Made by a program: the position numbers and the translations under genes. Under the pieces are notes generated by a model. That model searched no databases, had not been told where the DNA came from, and was given only the letters and a program-made list of their open reading frames with translations. Shown here piece by piece: positions 24,731 through 33,447 of a stretch of DNA of 52,270 nt. Numbering within the stretch: position 1 is the first letter of the stretch; every line of letters starts with the position of its first letter. Source of the stretch: Mucilaginibacter dorajii (GTDB taxonomy: Bacteria; Bacteroidota; Bacteroidia; Sphingobacteriales; Sphingobacteriaceae); NCBI RefSeq assembly GCF_024808255.1, contig NZ_JANTYS010000035.1, positions 1-52,270 on the forward strand, in the 5' to 3' direction.

Positions 24731-26804
24731 ACCTAATATTCATCCCTGCCGAGTAATTCCGCAACGGCGATGCGTTGTAATACCGGTTGCCAACAGCATT
24801 CAAATCGTTACCCAGGCTGTATTTTTGATTGAGGAGGTTATCCGCGGCGGCAAAAATTTCTAAATGGGTTTTGTGGCCGATGGGCGGTTGCCAGCTCAGG
24901 CGGGCCTGCAGCAGGTTGTAATGCCCGGCGTAAACGGTGCTCAAATCGTTCAGCGGGATTTTTGAGGTATAATTATGCTGCACAAATAGCGATACATTTT
25001 CTGGTACTATAACCTGCAAGCTGCTCACTATAGTATGCCTTGGTACACCTGTTAATCGGTGGCCCGAGTAGTTGTTGGTGGCATCGGCATAATCCCTGAA
25101 GGTAAAGCCACCATAGGTATATGATTCGTTGAACTGCAACCCACGCACAAAATGCGTGCTGTTACGGCGGATGAACCAATTGGTAAATGACAGCTCAAAA
25201 CCCGGCTGATTGGTGCCGCCCGCGTTGATATAATGTTCGGTTTCGTCGGCATTTAGGCGGCGCACAATGGCGTTGTTAATGCGGTAGTAAAATACGGAAG
25301 CATCTAACAGTAAGGTTTCGTCCTGGTTGCGCAGTCGGATGCCGGTTTCATAGTTCCAACCAATTTGGGCCTGCAGACTGGTATTAACGATATTATCAGT
25401 GGGCCTAACCTCGGCAGTTGTAGGCGTGGAGTATCCCCTGCTTACCGATGCGCGCCCGATAAAGTTATTGGTAAACTGGTAGCTTAATGCCAGCCTTGGC
25501 ATCAGTTGGGGTGTAAAATCGCGGTTGGTAAAATTGCTTTGGTTAAGCGGGTAAATGTTTTTAAAATCGTAGCCATACCAGTTTAAGCTTACCGCGGCTT
25601 CAACATGCAAGCGCTTATAAATGTCGGCCGAGTAACGCCCAAATATAAAATGCTGGTTGGTGTGGATATTGTCGCTGGTTTGGGTGGTATCTTTCTGGCC
25701 TTTGTTATTGCCGTAATTACTAATCTGCGAGTTAGTTTGCTGCCACTCTACGCCAAGGTTCACTTTCCAATCCAGGTTTTGCTGTTTTAAGCCGGCCAGT
25801 TCAAAATAGGTACGGAAGCCAAAGGTATTTTCGCTGCGCTGCTCGTAATTGGTTATAAACGGATTGGCAAAATCAACATGGTTACCAAAAACAGATAATA
25901 CGTTGCGGATGCGATCATTAAAATGATATTCATTAACAAGGCCGCCCAGGTACATTTTGGTGGTGATACCAATATGTTGCTGGATAGCACCAGGCAGGGT
26001 AGGTGTAGGTTGCCTTGCTTCGGTAGGATTTGTCGTAAACTGGGCCAGGTTCAACCCGCCCGGGGTTTGGTAAGCCAGGTTGGAGTATATGCCCAAAAAC
26101 TTTAAATTGTTTTGACCGCTGTAATTCCATTTATCGGCTAACTGGATATAGTTACGATGGGTATCGCTGTTTTGGCGGTAGCCATGGTAAGTTTGAAAGC
26201 TTTGGTTAATGTTAAGCAGGTTGCTGCCGTTGCGCTGTTGAAGCGTTACCTTTTCATGGAACAGGCCGTAACTGCCGGCTGTAATTCCTGCCGATAGATA
26301 GCTGCTATCGGCAAAGCGGTTGATAGGGCTTAATAACATCACGCCGCCGGAGTTGGCACCAAACAAGCTGCCATCCGGTCCTTTTAAAATTTCGATGCCG
26401 CCAATGCTGCCAATATCTATGGCGTTTAAATAAGTATTGCCACCGGCATCGGTAAGCGGGATCTCGTCAAAATAGATCTTTACATCCCTAACCCCAAATG
26501 GCGACCGCAACAAACTCCCCCTGATAGATAAACGGTAACTGCCCGGTGACCGCTCCTCGGCACGGATGCCCGGTACAGTATTTAAGGCGGTAACAAAAGA
26601 GTAATCGGGTTGTATTTTCAATTGCGCTGCCCCAAGCACACTTACCGAAGCGGGAACGCTTAGCACAGGCTGCTCTGATAAATAACCACGTACGGTTATT
26701 GTTTTTAAACGGGTGGTATCTTTTGGGGTTGATTTTTTGCTTTGCGCACCAACATTTAGGGCAATGGCGAAAACAAAAAACAAAGCGAGGGATAATCTTT
26801 GCAT
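24726..26804 (-). CDS. TonB-dependent outer-membrane receptor
   Basis: A 692-residue receptor with a signal peptide (1-20, ending NVGAQ). A TonB-box-like start of the mature chain follows (LKTITVRGYL). The plug domain is at about 45-160, with IRGSLLRSPFGVRDVKIYFD and the IEILKGPDGSLFGANSGGVM signature. A 22-strand type barrel runs to the C-terminus. It lacks the CarboxypepD-like N-terminal domain and SusD partner of polysaccharide-uptake systems. Sequence type points to siderophore, metal or vitamin uptake, but the ligand is unknown. A TACTTTTG box precedes it. Confidence 0.9.
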   Translation of the reverse strand: MQRLSLALFFVFAIALNVGAQSKKSTPKDTTRLKTITVRGYLSEQPVLSVPASVSVLGAAQLKIQPDYSFVTALNTVPGIRAEERSPGSYRLSIRGSLLRSPFGVRDVKIYFDEIPLTDAGGNTYLNAIDIGSIGGIEILKGPDGSLFGANSGGVMLLSPINRFADSSYLSAGITAGSYGLFHEKVTLQQRNGSNLLNINQSFQTYHGYRQNSDTHRNYIQLADKWNYSGQNNLKFLGIYSNLAYQTPGGLNLAQFTTNPTEARQPTPTLPGAIQQHIGITTKMYLGGLVNEYHFNDRIRNVLSVFGNHVDFANPFITNYEQRSENTFGFRTYFELAGLKQQNLDWKVNLGVEWQQTNSQISNYGNNKGQKDTTQTSDNIHTNQHFIFGRYSADIYKRLHVEAAVSLNWYGYDFKNIYPLNQSNFTNRDFTPQLMPRLALSYQFTNNFIGRASVSRGYSTPTTAEVRPTDNIVNTSLQAQIGWNYETGIRLRNQDETLLLDASVFYYRINNAIVRRLNADETEHYINAGGTNQPGFELSFTNWFIRRNSTHFVRGLQFNESYTYGGFTFRDYADATNNYSGHRLTGVPRHTIVSSLQVIVPENVSLFVQHNYTSKIPLNDLSTVYAGHYNLLQARLSWQPPIGHKTHLEIFAAADNLLNQKYSLGNDLNAVGNRYYNASPLRNYSAGMNIRL

Positions 26805-26821
26805 ATTATGGCTTAGAGGGG

Positions 26822-26829
26822 CAAAAGTA
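26822..26829 (-). promoter_or_regulatory. Predicted -7 box (TACTTTTG) for the TonB receptor gene
   Basis: Exact TAnnTTTG match on the minus strand, 17 bases before the ATG at 26804. No clear iron-regulator (Fur) palindrome was seen. Confidence 0.45.
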
Positions 26830-26904
26830 GGTGTTTTAACTTATAAGGTTTGCTTGCAGCGTGTAAATTTAAATAGGAGTATTTTGCTTTGATAGATGCG
26901 TGTG

Positions 26905-27267
26905 TTAGTCAAAGTTTTCCAGCATTTCCTCGTATTCTTTAATCAGTTTTTTAGTAGCCCGGGCAAGGTAAGCTGTGATGAGTAAAGTTTTCACATCATC
27001 GGGCGATACGGTTTCCAGCCGCACGGCCATATATTTATATTTAAGATAGTGCGGGGTTATAAAAAAGGTATGCGGATCTTTTTCTATCCATTTTTCGCGT
27101 TCAAGGGTATGGATGGCAAGCACCTCATCTTTAAATTTTACGTTCGCGAAAATTTTATCGTTTACATAAAAGGCCTGGTCTTCAAAATGCATTTTCTCAT
27201 TAACACCGGGCAAGGGCAACACAATGCCGCGTAAAAATTGCATAAACAGGTGCATATCTGTCGCCAT
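26905..27267 (-). CDS. MmcQ/YjbR-like family protein
   Basis: A 120-residue protein of the MmcQ/YjbR family, a small double-wing or CyaY-like fold often annotated as DNA-binding. The typical pattern is present: an N-terminal helix with LPGVNEKMHFEDQAFYVNDK, a strand with FANVKFKDEVLAIHT, then a C-terminal helix (LLITAYLARATKKLIKEYEE). The biological role of the family is not established. It is divergent from a methyltransferase gene 43 bases away, so the two may share a regulatory region. Confidence 0.8.
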   Translation of the reverse strand: MATDMHLFMQFLRGIVLPLPGVNEKMHFEDQAFYVNDKIFANVKFKDEVLAIHTLEREKWIEKDPHTFFITPHYLKYKYMAVRLETVSPDDVKTLLITAYLARATKKLIKEYEEMLENFD

Positions 27268-27310
27268 GTTTAAAGTTAGGTAATTTTCATATTATTCTTA
27301 ATTTTCGTGT

Positions 27311-27922
27311 ATGCAAAATAACCTTCAGCAAGCCTTTGGCAATATTGATATTTACCTGTTCGATCAGTTATTAAAGGGGCGATACAATCAATGTAAAACC
27401 GTGCTTGATGGCGGTTGTGGCGGTGGCCGTAACCTGGTTTATTTTTTACAAAACGGATTTGAAGTTTATGGGGTTGATCAAAGCCCGGCGGCCGTCGATG
27501 CTGTTAAGCAATTATCCGCTATGCTGTCGCCGGCTAATCCCTTATCAAATTTCGCCGTTTCGGGTGTTGAAGATCTGTCTTATTCTGATAATTTGTTCGA
27601 CCTGGTAATCTGTAGCGCGGTATTACATTTTGCCGCTAATGAGCAGCATTTTGATAGTATGGTACGTTCCCTTTGGCGGGTACTAAAATCCGGCGGTTAC
27701 TTTTTTGCCCGGCTGGCCTCTGATATTGGTATTGAAGATTTGGTGCAGCCATCAGGCAGCAGCCGATACCTGCTCCCCGATGGTTCTGAACGCTTTTTAG
27801 TTAACGAGCAAACCTTGCTGCGTTATGGATATGAATTAAAAGGAATTTTATATGAGCCGATAAAAACCACGAATGTGCAAAATTTGCGGTGTATGACTAC
27901 CTGGTGTTTGCAGAAGAAGTAA
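27311..27922 (+). CDS. Class I SAM-dependent methyltransferase
   Basis: A 203-residue Rossmann-fold methyltransferase. Motif I is VLDGGCGGGRNLVYFLQ near residue 33. The acidic ribose-contact position follows in VYGVDQSPAA, then DLVICSAVLHF (motif IV region) and LKSGGYFFARLA. The substrate cannot be inferred. Homologues are annotated as UbiE/Methyltransf_11 type. It ends 14 bases before the convergent AraC-family gene. Confidence 0.85.
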   Translation: MQNNLQQAFGNIDIYLFDQLLKGRYNQCKTVLDGGCGGGRNLVYFLQNGFEVYGVDQSPAAVDAVKQLSAMLSPANPLSNFAVSGVEDLSYSDNLFDLVICSAVLHFAANEQHFDSMVRSLWRVLKSGGYFFARLASDIGIEDLVQPSGSSRYLLPDGSERFLVNEQTLLRYGYELKGILYEPIKTTNVQNLRCMTTWCLQKK

Positions 27923-27936
27923 ATGCGTGGCCGTTT

Positions 27937-28854
27937 TTAGTTCAATAGCTTTCTGTACGCCAATGGCGAAATGTTTGTTTTGCTCTTGAATAGTTTGTTA
28001 AATGATTGCGGATATTCAAAACCTAACTGGTAAGCAATTTCGGCAACGGTAAATTCTGTGTTCCCTAATTGTTCTTTGGCTTTTTGTATCAGTTTATCGT
28101 GAATGTGTTGCTGAATGCTTTGCCCGGTAAGTTGTTTTAAACAATCACTCAGGTATTTGGGCGATATATTAAGTTGGGATGCAATGTAGGCGGCAGATGG
28201 TAAGGTGTTATTGCCGGAGTCTTCATCAAAGTGGTTTTTCAGTATTTCCTCTACTTTAACCAACAGGCTTTGATTAGCTGGCTTACGCGAAATGAATTGC
28301 CGGGTATAAAATCGGTTGCAATGTGTAAGTAACAGTTCAATATTGGTGATGAGCACATCCTGGCTAAAATTATCAATAGGTAGTTGATATTCCCGCTCGA
28401 TGTTTTCAAAAATTGCCACCACTACTTTTTCTTCGTCGTCGCTCATGATGAGGGCTTCATTCATGGCATAATCAAAGAAGCCGTAGTCTTTTATTTTTTT
28501 TGCTAATGGGTAATGGTTCAAAAAGTCGGGGTGGATAGATAAAAGCCAACCCGATGGAGGGAATAGTGTTCCCGGTTCAATGATGCTCACTTGTTTTGGC
28601 GAAAAAAAAGACATCACGCCTTCGTTAAAATCATACTGGCTTTGCCCGTACTGGAGCTTGCAAGGGCATTGCCTTTTTAAGGTGGTTTGATAAAAATCCG
28701 AAATTAATTTTATCCTTTCCTTGGTTTCCTGCTGAGGTATATCTTCAAAACGCCGCAAGCCAATGAGTGGATGTTTAGGTTTGCCAATCCCCATTAACTC
28801 ATGCAGCTGTGTTATCGATTTTATTTCAAACAGGAGCGTCTCTTTTGATTTCAT
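27937..28854 (-). CDS. AraC-family transcriptional regulator
   Basis: A 305-residue regulator with an N-terminal ligand/dimerisation region of about 190 residues. The C-terminal AraC double helix-turn-helix runs from about LPSAAYIASQLNISPKYLSDCLK to FTVAEIAYQLGFEYPQSFNKLFK. An alternative ATG lies three codons upstream. It lies directly downstream of an SDR oxidoreductase gene on the same strand, with a gap of about 23 bases, so it is probably co-transcribed and may control it. The inducer is unknown. Confidence 0.88.
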   Translation of the reverse strand: MKSKETLLFEIKSITQLHELMGIGKPKHPLIGLRRFEDIPQQETKERIKLISDFYQTTLKRQCPCKLQYGQSQYDFNEGVMSFFSPKQVSIIEPGTLFPPSGWLLSIHPDFLNHYPLAKKIKDYGFFDYAMNEALIMSDDEEKVVVAIFENIEREYQLPIDNFSQDVLITNIELLLTHCNRFYTRQFISRKPANQSLLVKVEEILKNHFDEDSGNNTLPSAAYIASQLNISPKYLSDCLKQLTGQSIQQHIHDKLIQKAKEQLGNTEFTVAEIAYQLGFEYPQSFNKLFKSKTNISPLAYRKLLN

Positions 28855-28877
28855 GATAAACAAATTTACGGAAGTAT

Positions 28878-29789
28878 TTATTTGAAATTATAAAAGGTCT
28901 GTGTCATCTGTTCGCTAATTTCCCATAGCCTTTGCTGGTCGGCCTTTACTAAACCCTGTTGCGGGATTTGTGTTAGCTCGGGGTACCCCCGCATTTCTCT
29001 CATTTTTAACGGGCCATAAAACTCACCGCTTTTTACGGTCGGGTCAATAGCGGCCCTAAGGATCGGGAGCATTCCCATATCAACCCTTTGGGCTATTAAG
29101 TATGTCAGTATTTTTATCATTAAGCTCATATCTGCCTGGATACCCGATTTGGTAAAACCAGGGTTGGCCAGCACAGTAATGATTTCGCTATTGGATTTTT
29201 TGAGCCGATCACCTAATTCAAGCGCAAATAGGATATTGGCAAGTTTACTTTGCCCGTATGCCGTCATACCATCAAAGTTTTGGGTGTGTTGTAAATCATC
29301 CCACTTGATAACGCTTTTACTGTATTTGGGCACAAAACTGGCAACAACAACAATCCTGGCATGTGGCGTGGCTTTAAGTATAGGCAAAAGTTTACCGGTT
29401 AAAGCAAAGTGCCCTAAATGGTTGGTGCCAAAATGCGATTCAAATCCTTGTTTGGTTTCTGTCCTTTCATTTGGCATGGCAATGCCCGCGTTGTTGATCA
29501 ACACATCCAACTTTTTATATTTAGCGGCAAATTCTTCCGAGAACTGATCAACAGAAGCCAAATCGGCCAGATCGAGCTGCATTAAATCAATTATAGCGTT
29601 GGGGACTTCCTTCAGGATTTTAGCTCTGGCTGCTTTTCCTTTTTCTAAATTTCGTACTGCCATAATAACATTAGCGCCTTTTTCTACCAATGCTTTGGTA
29701 GTGCCAAACCCGGTGCCGCTATTTGCCCCGGTTATTAAAAAAGTTTTCCCTTTTTGTGAGGGTATATCGTTGGTTGTCCAATTTTTCAT
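28878..29789 (-). CDS. Short-chain dehydrogenase/reductase (retinol-dehydrogenase-like)
   Basis: A 303-residue SDR oxidoreductase. The NADP-binding motif is TGANSGTGFG near 20-29. NNAG follows in DVLINNAGIA, with the catalytic Tyr-Lys in TAYGQSKLANILFA. The size and ANPGFTKSG segment resemble oxidoreductases of the WW-domain/retinol dehydrogenase group. The substrate is unknown. The ATG at 29789 is preferred over one at 29810, since a -7 box lies 18 bases before it. It is likely first in an operon with the AraC regulator. Confidence 0.87.
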   Translation of the reverse strand: MKNWTTNDIPSQKGKTFLITGANSGTGFGTTKALVEKGANVIMAVRNLEKGKAARAKILKEVPNAIIDLMQLDLADLASVDQFSEEFAAKYKKLDVLINNAGIAMPNERTETKQGFESHFGTNHLGHFALTGKLLPILKATPHARIVVVASFVPKYSKSVIKWDDLQHTQNFDGMTAYGQSKLANILFALELGDRLKKSNSEIITVLANPGFTKSGIQADMSLMIKILTYLIAQRVDMGMLPILRAAIDPTVKSGEFYGPLKMREMRGYPELTQIPQQGLVKADQQRLWEISEQMTQTFYNFK

Positions 29790-29807
29790 TCTTGAAATTT
29801 TATGGAA

Positions 29808-29815
29808 CAAAAGTA
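29808..29815 (-). promoter_or_regulatory. Predicted -7 box (TACTTTTG) for the SDR-araC operon
   Basis: Exact TAnnTTTG match on the minus strand, 18 bases before the chosen start at 29789. It overlaps the longer alternative reading frame, which argues against the start at 29810. Confidence 0.45.
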
Positions 29816-29955
29816 GCTGGCGCCCAAAAACTAAATGTATCCAATTAGCGGATGGTTGTGTTCAATTGGCTGTTTCCTTTTAGTGATAGGTTTTTAACCC
29901 AGGAGTGATCGAAAGGATAAAAGAGTAGGGGATGTGCGATTCCTTCCTCTGGGAA

Positions 29956-30180
29956 CTACTGTGTGTACACATCTTTCTAAAAAAGAAAAATGTCATTTCG
30001 ATAGAGCGAAGGAGGGGGGTGTGGGGGCGCGAAAGAGAAATCTTCTACGAGCGACAAGCAAACGTAGCCTGTCGTATAAGATTTCTCACCCTTGCCCTGC
30101 AAAATCCCTCCCTCCAAGGGTTCGAAATGACAACGTTTTTGTTTAGTGATACGATTCCAAAAGACGTGTACACACAGTAG
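29956..30180. mobile_element. MITE-like palindromic element, copy A
   Basis: Terminal inverted repeats of 21 bases (29956-29976 and 30160-30180, one mismatch; core ACTGTGTGTACACATC). Sub-terminal inner motifs are TGTCATTTCGA on the left and TTCGAAATGACAACGTTTTTG on the right. The flanks CCTCTGGGAA (29946-29955) and CCTCGGGGAA (30181-30190) are near-identical direct repeats, consistent with a target duplication. It has no transposase. Open frames across it differ in frame between copies and do not look like genes. Confidence 0.8.
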
Positions 30181-30297
30181 CCTCGGGGAAGGAGGAGTTA
30201 GGGGTTTGATCAGCTATTCATTGCCACATTTCTCGTCGCTTTTAGAAACCCCTCACTGCATTTGCTCGCATTCCCAACCACAGCCCTCCCGTTGGGC

Positions 30298-30519
30298 TAC
30301 TGTGTGTACACATCTTTTCATCAAAAACGTTGTCATTTCGAACGAGCATGGGTGGGGAAAAGCGGGGCTGCGAGGAGAAATCTTGTACGTCTTGCACAGC
30401 TGAATGTTCGCTTTTATTAGATTTCTCCTCACCTCCGGCGCACAATCACCCACCGGTTCGTTCGAAATGACAACGTTTTTGTTAATGATACATCTTTCAA
30501 AAGATGTGTACACACAGTA
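30298..30519. mobile_element. MITE-like palindromic element, copy B
   Basis: Same terminal core (ACTGTGTGTACACATC on the left, GATGTGTACACACAGT on the right) and the same inner motifs as copy A. The inner motif GTTGTCATTTCGAACGA is perfectly mirrored. The flanks CCCGTTGGGC (30288-30297) and CCTGTTGGGA (30520-30529) match at 8 of 10 positions. Only 117 bases separate it from copy A. Bases 29790-30695 contain no other gene. Confidence 0.8.
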
Positions 30520-30695
30520 CCTGTTGGGAGGGAATAAAAAAAACTTTCGAACAGTCAAGGGCTTAAACCCGTAGCTAAAGAGAAGTATTGTTACTACAAA
30601 TTATTTTTTTGCAATAAAAAAATAAACCTATATTCACATTTTCAAAACACGTGTTATTCTTACACTTATTATAAACCAATTTACAGCTGTTCAAT

Positions 30696-33110
30696 ATGTT
30701 TAAAAAGTTACTCACCTTAAATGTTAAAAAAATACAATCGATTGCGATGTTTTTTTTACTTGCGGGAAGTATAGCCGCAACGCCTGCCAAAGCAGTCGTC
30801 AAATCCTTTAAAAAAGGTACCGATGGCGTTACTTTTTCTTTAGATAAAGGCCTCTTGAAAGTATTGGTGCGCAGTGCCGATATTATAGAAGTAAAGTACA
30901 CCATTTTTGATGCCTTTGAAACCAAGCCATCACTGGTTGTGATTAACAGCTGGAAAACGCCCACGCCCTACCAGGTTAGCTCAACCAAAACCGAAGTGGT
31001 GATCACCACCGCGAAACTTAAGGTTAAGGTTAATAAAGAAACCAACGCTATCACTTATACCGATTTAAGCGGTAACGTAATAACTTCCGAAGACAGCGAA
31101 AACAAAACTATAACCCCGGCAATTATTGCCGGTATCAATACCTATAACATCAGCACACAATTTACTTCGCCAACTACCGAGGCTTTGTACGGGCTGGGCT
31201 GTCACCCTTTGGATTCTTTATCTATCAACTACAAGGGCCGCAACCAGGAATTGCTGATCAAGTACCTTACCGGCGCTATCCCGGTGTTGCTATCAACCAA
31301 AGGTTATGGTTTACTGTGGGATAATTATTCGGCATCAAACTTTTATGGCGCCGAGGCTAATAACACCAAATTTAAATACGTATCTGAAAGCGGTAAACAG
31401 GTAGACTATTACTTTTTTTACGGGCCTGGTTTTGACCATATTATTGATCTGTACCGCACCGCATCTGGCAGGGCACCCATGTTTGGCAAATGGGCTTATG
31501 GCTTGTTCCAGTCACAGGACAGGTATATGAGCGAGAAAGAGATCCTGAGTGTGAAAGATAAATACCGCGATAACCATATCCCGGTTGACGTGATTGTGCA
31601 GGACTGGTATTACTGGGACCCATTGCCAATTGGTTCGCACGTGATGAAGCCCGAACGCTACCCGCATCCGCAGCAAATGGTTGATGAATTACACAAGGCA
31701 AACATCCATGCCATGATCTCGATATGGCCGGTATTTGGTAAAGGCACGCCCAACTATGATGCTTTAGAGAAAATGGGCGGCTTAACAGATATTACCTGGG
31801 ATAACGTGGTTACCCATACTTTTGATACTTACTACGATGCCCACAACCCTAAAGCCCGCGAATTATATTGGGACCAGGCCCGCGATAGCCTGGTAAAACG
31901 CTACGGCTTTGATGCCTGGTGGATTGATCAGTGTGAACCAGATAACGGCGCTTTGCTTGATGCCCGTCGCCAAAGTAACTTTAGCATAGGTAAGGGTATC
32001 GATTACTTCAACACTTACTCGTTACAGCATACCAAAGGTGTATACGATGGTTGGCGCAGGGATATTCCTGGTAAGCGTGCGTTTTTCCTGGTACGTCAAT
32101 CATTTGCAGGCGAACAGCGCAATGCGGCCACCTTATGGTCCAGCGATATTGAGTGTACGTTTTGGAATTATAAAAACCAGGTACCGCAAGGCATCAACGC
32201 CTGCGCATCGGGCATCCCGTACTGGACATCTGATATCGGTGGATACCATTTCCATTGGAAAGCAGCCGATTGGTCGCAGCCGGATAAACGCGAGTTATTT
32301 ACCCGTTGGTTCCAGTTTGGCGCGTTTTGCCCCATCTTCCGTATCCACGGTAAAGGCGAGCGTGCTTTATTCAGCGATAACTGGGATGCCGATACCAAAG
32401 CCATCCTGTTAAACTTTGATAAACTTCGTTACCGTTTACTACCTTACATTTATTCGTTGGCCGGCCGCGTAACGCAGGATAATTACACCATGATGCGTGC
32501 GCTTACCTTTGATTTCAGGAACGATCAAAAGGTCTATGGCATCCCGGATCAGTATATGTTTGGACCGGCGTTTATGGTTAACCCGGTTACCGAGCAGCTA
32601 TATACATCTGCCGATGCCGATAAAAAAGCCAAAGCACGCCAGGTTTATTTGCCTGCCGCTACCAAATGGTATAACTTCTGGAATGGCGAAGTACTTGATG
32701 GTGGCCAAACCATTAGCGCTGCCGCGCCTATAGAGATATTGCCGCTTTATGTAAAAGCGGGTTCGATTATCCCGATGGGGCCACATATGGAATACGCTAC
32801 CGAGAAAAAAGCAAGCAATATTGAGTTGCGCATTTATCCCGGTGCCGATGGCACTTTCAAGTTTTACGAAGACGAGAACGAAAGCTATAACTACGAAAAA
32901 GGCCAGTTTGCAACCTTCACCTTTAACTGGAATGATAAAGCGCACAAGCTAACCATATCTGATACCAAAGGTCATTTCCCAGGCATGCTTAAAACCCGCA
33001 CCTTTAGCGTGGTACTGGTAAAAGGCGCGCACGGATCAGATGTTGGCATAACTGCCAAAGCAGATAAAGTTGTAAAATATGCTGGTAAGGCTTTGGTTGT
33101 AAATATGTAG
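30696..33110 (+). CDS. Secreted glycoside hydrolase family 31 enzyme (alpha-glucosidase/alpha-xylosidase type)
   Basis: An 804-residue secreted or periplasmic glycosidase. The signal peptide is within residues 1-33 (hydrophobic IAMFFLLAGSIAA, cleavage near AKA). An N-terminal beta-sandwich (about 40-240) precedes the GH31 (beta/alpha)8 barrel (about 250-620). The nucleophile is D411 in WWIDQCEPD, and the likely acid/base is D484 in LWSSDIE. C-terminal beta domains follow. The WWxDxxEPD form is common in Bacteroidota alpha-xylosidases, but alpha-glucosidase is equally possible. No SusC/SusD pair is present, so it is not in a classical polysaccharide locus. Confidence 0.9.
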   Translation: MFKKLLTLNVKKIQSIAMFFLLAGSIAATPAKAVVKSFKKGTDGVTFSLDKGLLKVLVRSADIIEVKYTIFDAFETKPSLVVINSWKTPTPYQVSSTKTEVVITTAKLKVKVNKETNAITYTDLSGNVITSEDSENKTITPAIIAGINTYNISTQFTSPTTEALYGLGCHPLDSLSINYKGRNQELLIKYLTGAIPVLLSTKGYGLLWDNYSASNFYGAEANNTKFKYVSESGKQVDYYFFYGPGFDHIIDLYRTASGRAPMFGKWAYGLFQSQDRYMSEKEILSVKDKYRDNHIPVDVIVQDWYYWDPLPIGSHVMKPERYPHPQQMVDELHKANIHAMISIWPVFGKGTPNYDALEKMGGLTDITWDNVVTHTFDTYYDAHNPKARELYWDQARDSLVKRYGFDAWWIDQCEPDNGALLDARRQSNFSIGKGIDYFNTYSLQHTKGVYDGWRRDIPGKRAFFLVRQSFAGEQRNAATLWSSDIECTFWNYKNQVPQGINACASGIPYWTSDIGGYHFHWKAADWSQPDKRELFTRWFQFGAFCPIFRIHGKGERALFSDNWDADTKAILLNFDKLRYRLLPYIYSLAGRVTQDNYTMMRALTFDFRNDQKVYGIPDQYMFGPAFMVNPVTEQLYTSADADKKAKARQVYLPAATKWYNFWNGEVLDGGQTISAAAPIEILPLYVKAGSIIPMGPHMEYATEKKASNIELRIYPGADGTFKFYEDENESYNYEKGQFATFTFNWNDKAHKLTISDTKGHFPGMLKTRTFSVVLVKGAHGSDVGITAKADKVVKYAGKALVVNM

Positions 33111-33116
33111 TTGGGA

Positions 33117-33412
33117 AGAGTCAAGAATTAAGAATCAAGAGTTAAGACAGCTACAGCTGCGGAAATGAACGTTAAAAACGTGTTATTGCGAGTGGCAAGA
33201 TAAAGCAACCCTGGTAGGAAAAATGATAATATAAAGCTTTGTCATTGCGAGGAACGAAGCAATCTCGTAGCTATGCTTATCCGCTCTGTAGAGCTACGAG
33301 ATTGCCGCACTGCGCTCGCAATGACATAATTTATTGTGGGGGCTAAACATCGCACTCTATTTAAATACATTTTTTTCCATCTTGGTTCTTGACTCTTAAC
33401 TCTTGATTCTAT
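33117..33412. repeat. Heptad-type inverted repeat with a nested REP-like palindrome
   Basis: The left arm (33117-33149) has AGAGTCA, AGAATTA, AGAATCA and AGAGTTA heptads. The right arm (33378-33412) has CATCTTG, GTTCTTG, ACTCTTA, ACTCTTG and ATTCTAT. The two are about 230 bases apart. Inserted between them is a separate palindrome at 33241-33325. The right arm ends 35 bases before the DUF5916 gene start. Confidence 0.75.
33241..33325. repeat. REP-like palindrome (GTCATTGCGAG type)
   Basis: GTCATTGCGAG (33241-33251) mirrors CTCGCAATGAC (33315-33325). GCAATCTCGTAGCT (33259-33272) mirrors AGCTACGAGATTGC (33292-33305). This gives a long cruciform-capable repeat of a kind dispersed in many bacterial genomes. 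A degenerate half-copy (TTATTGCGAGTGGCAAGAT) lies at 33184-33202. Confidence 0.8.
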
Positions 33413-33447
33413 TCTTTATCTTTCCAAACTAAAAACCTTTATCCCCA

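Noticed and set aside
29934..30146. Open frames of 70-82 codons across MITE copy A, and similar frames across copy B and the 5.2-kb copy
   Set aside because: They change frame between copies, are present on both strands as expected from a palindrome, and have no start-site or codon signature of a gene.
29956..30519. TA dinucleotides next to the element ends as an IS630/Tc1-type target duplication
   Set aside because: The longer direct repeats of about 10-12 bases outside the ends fit better, and the third copy does not show TA at both ends. Left open rather than claimed.
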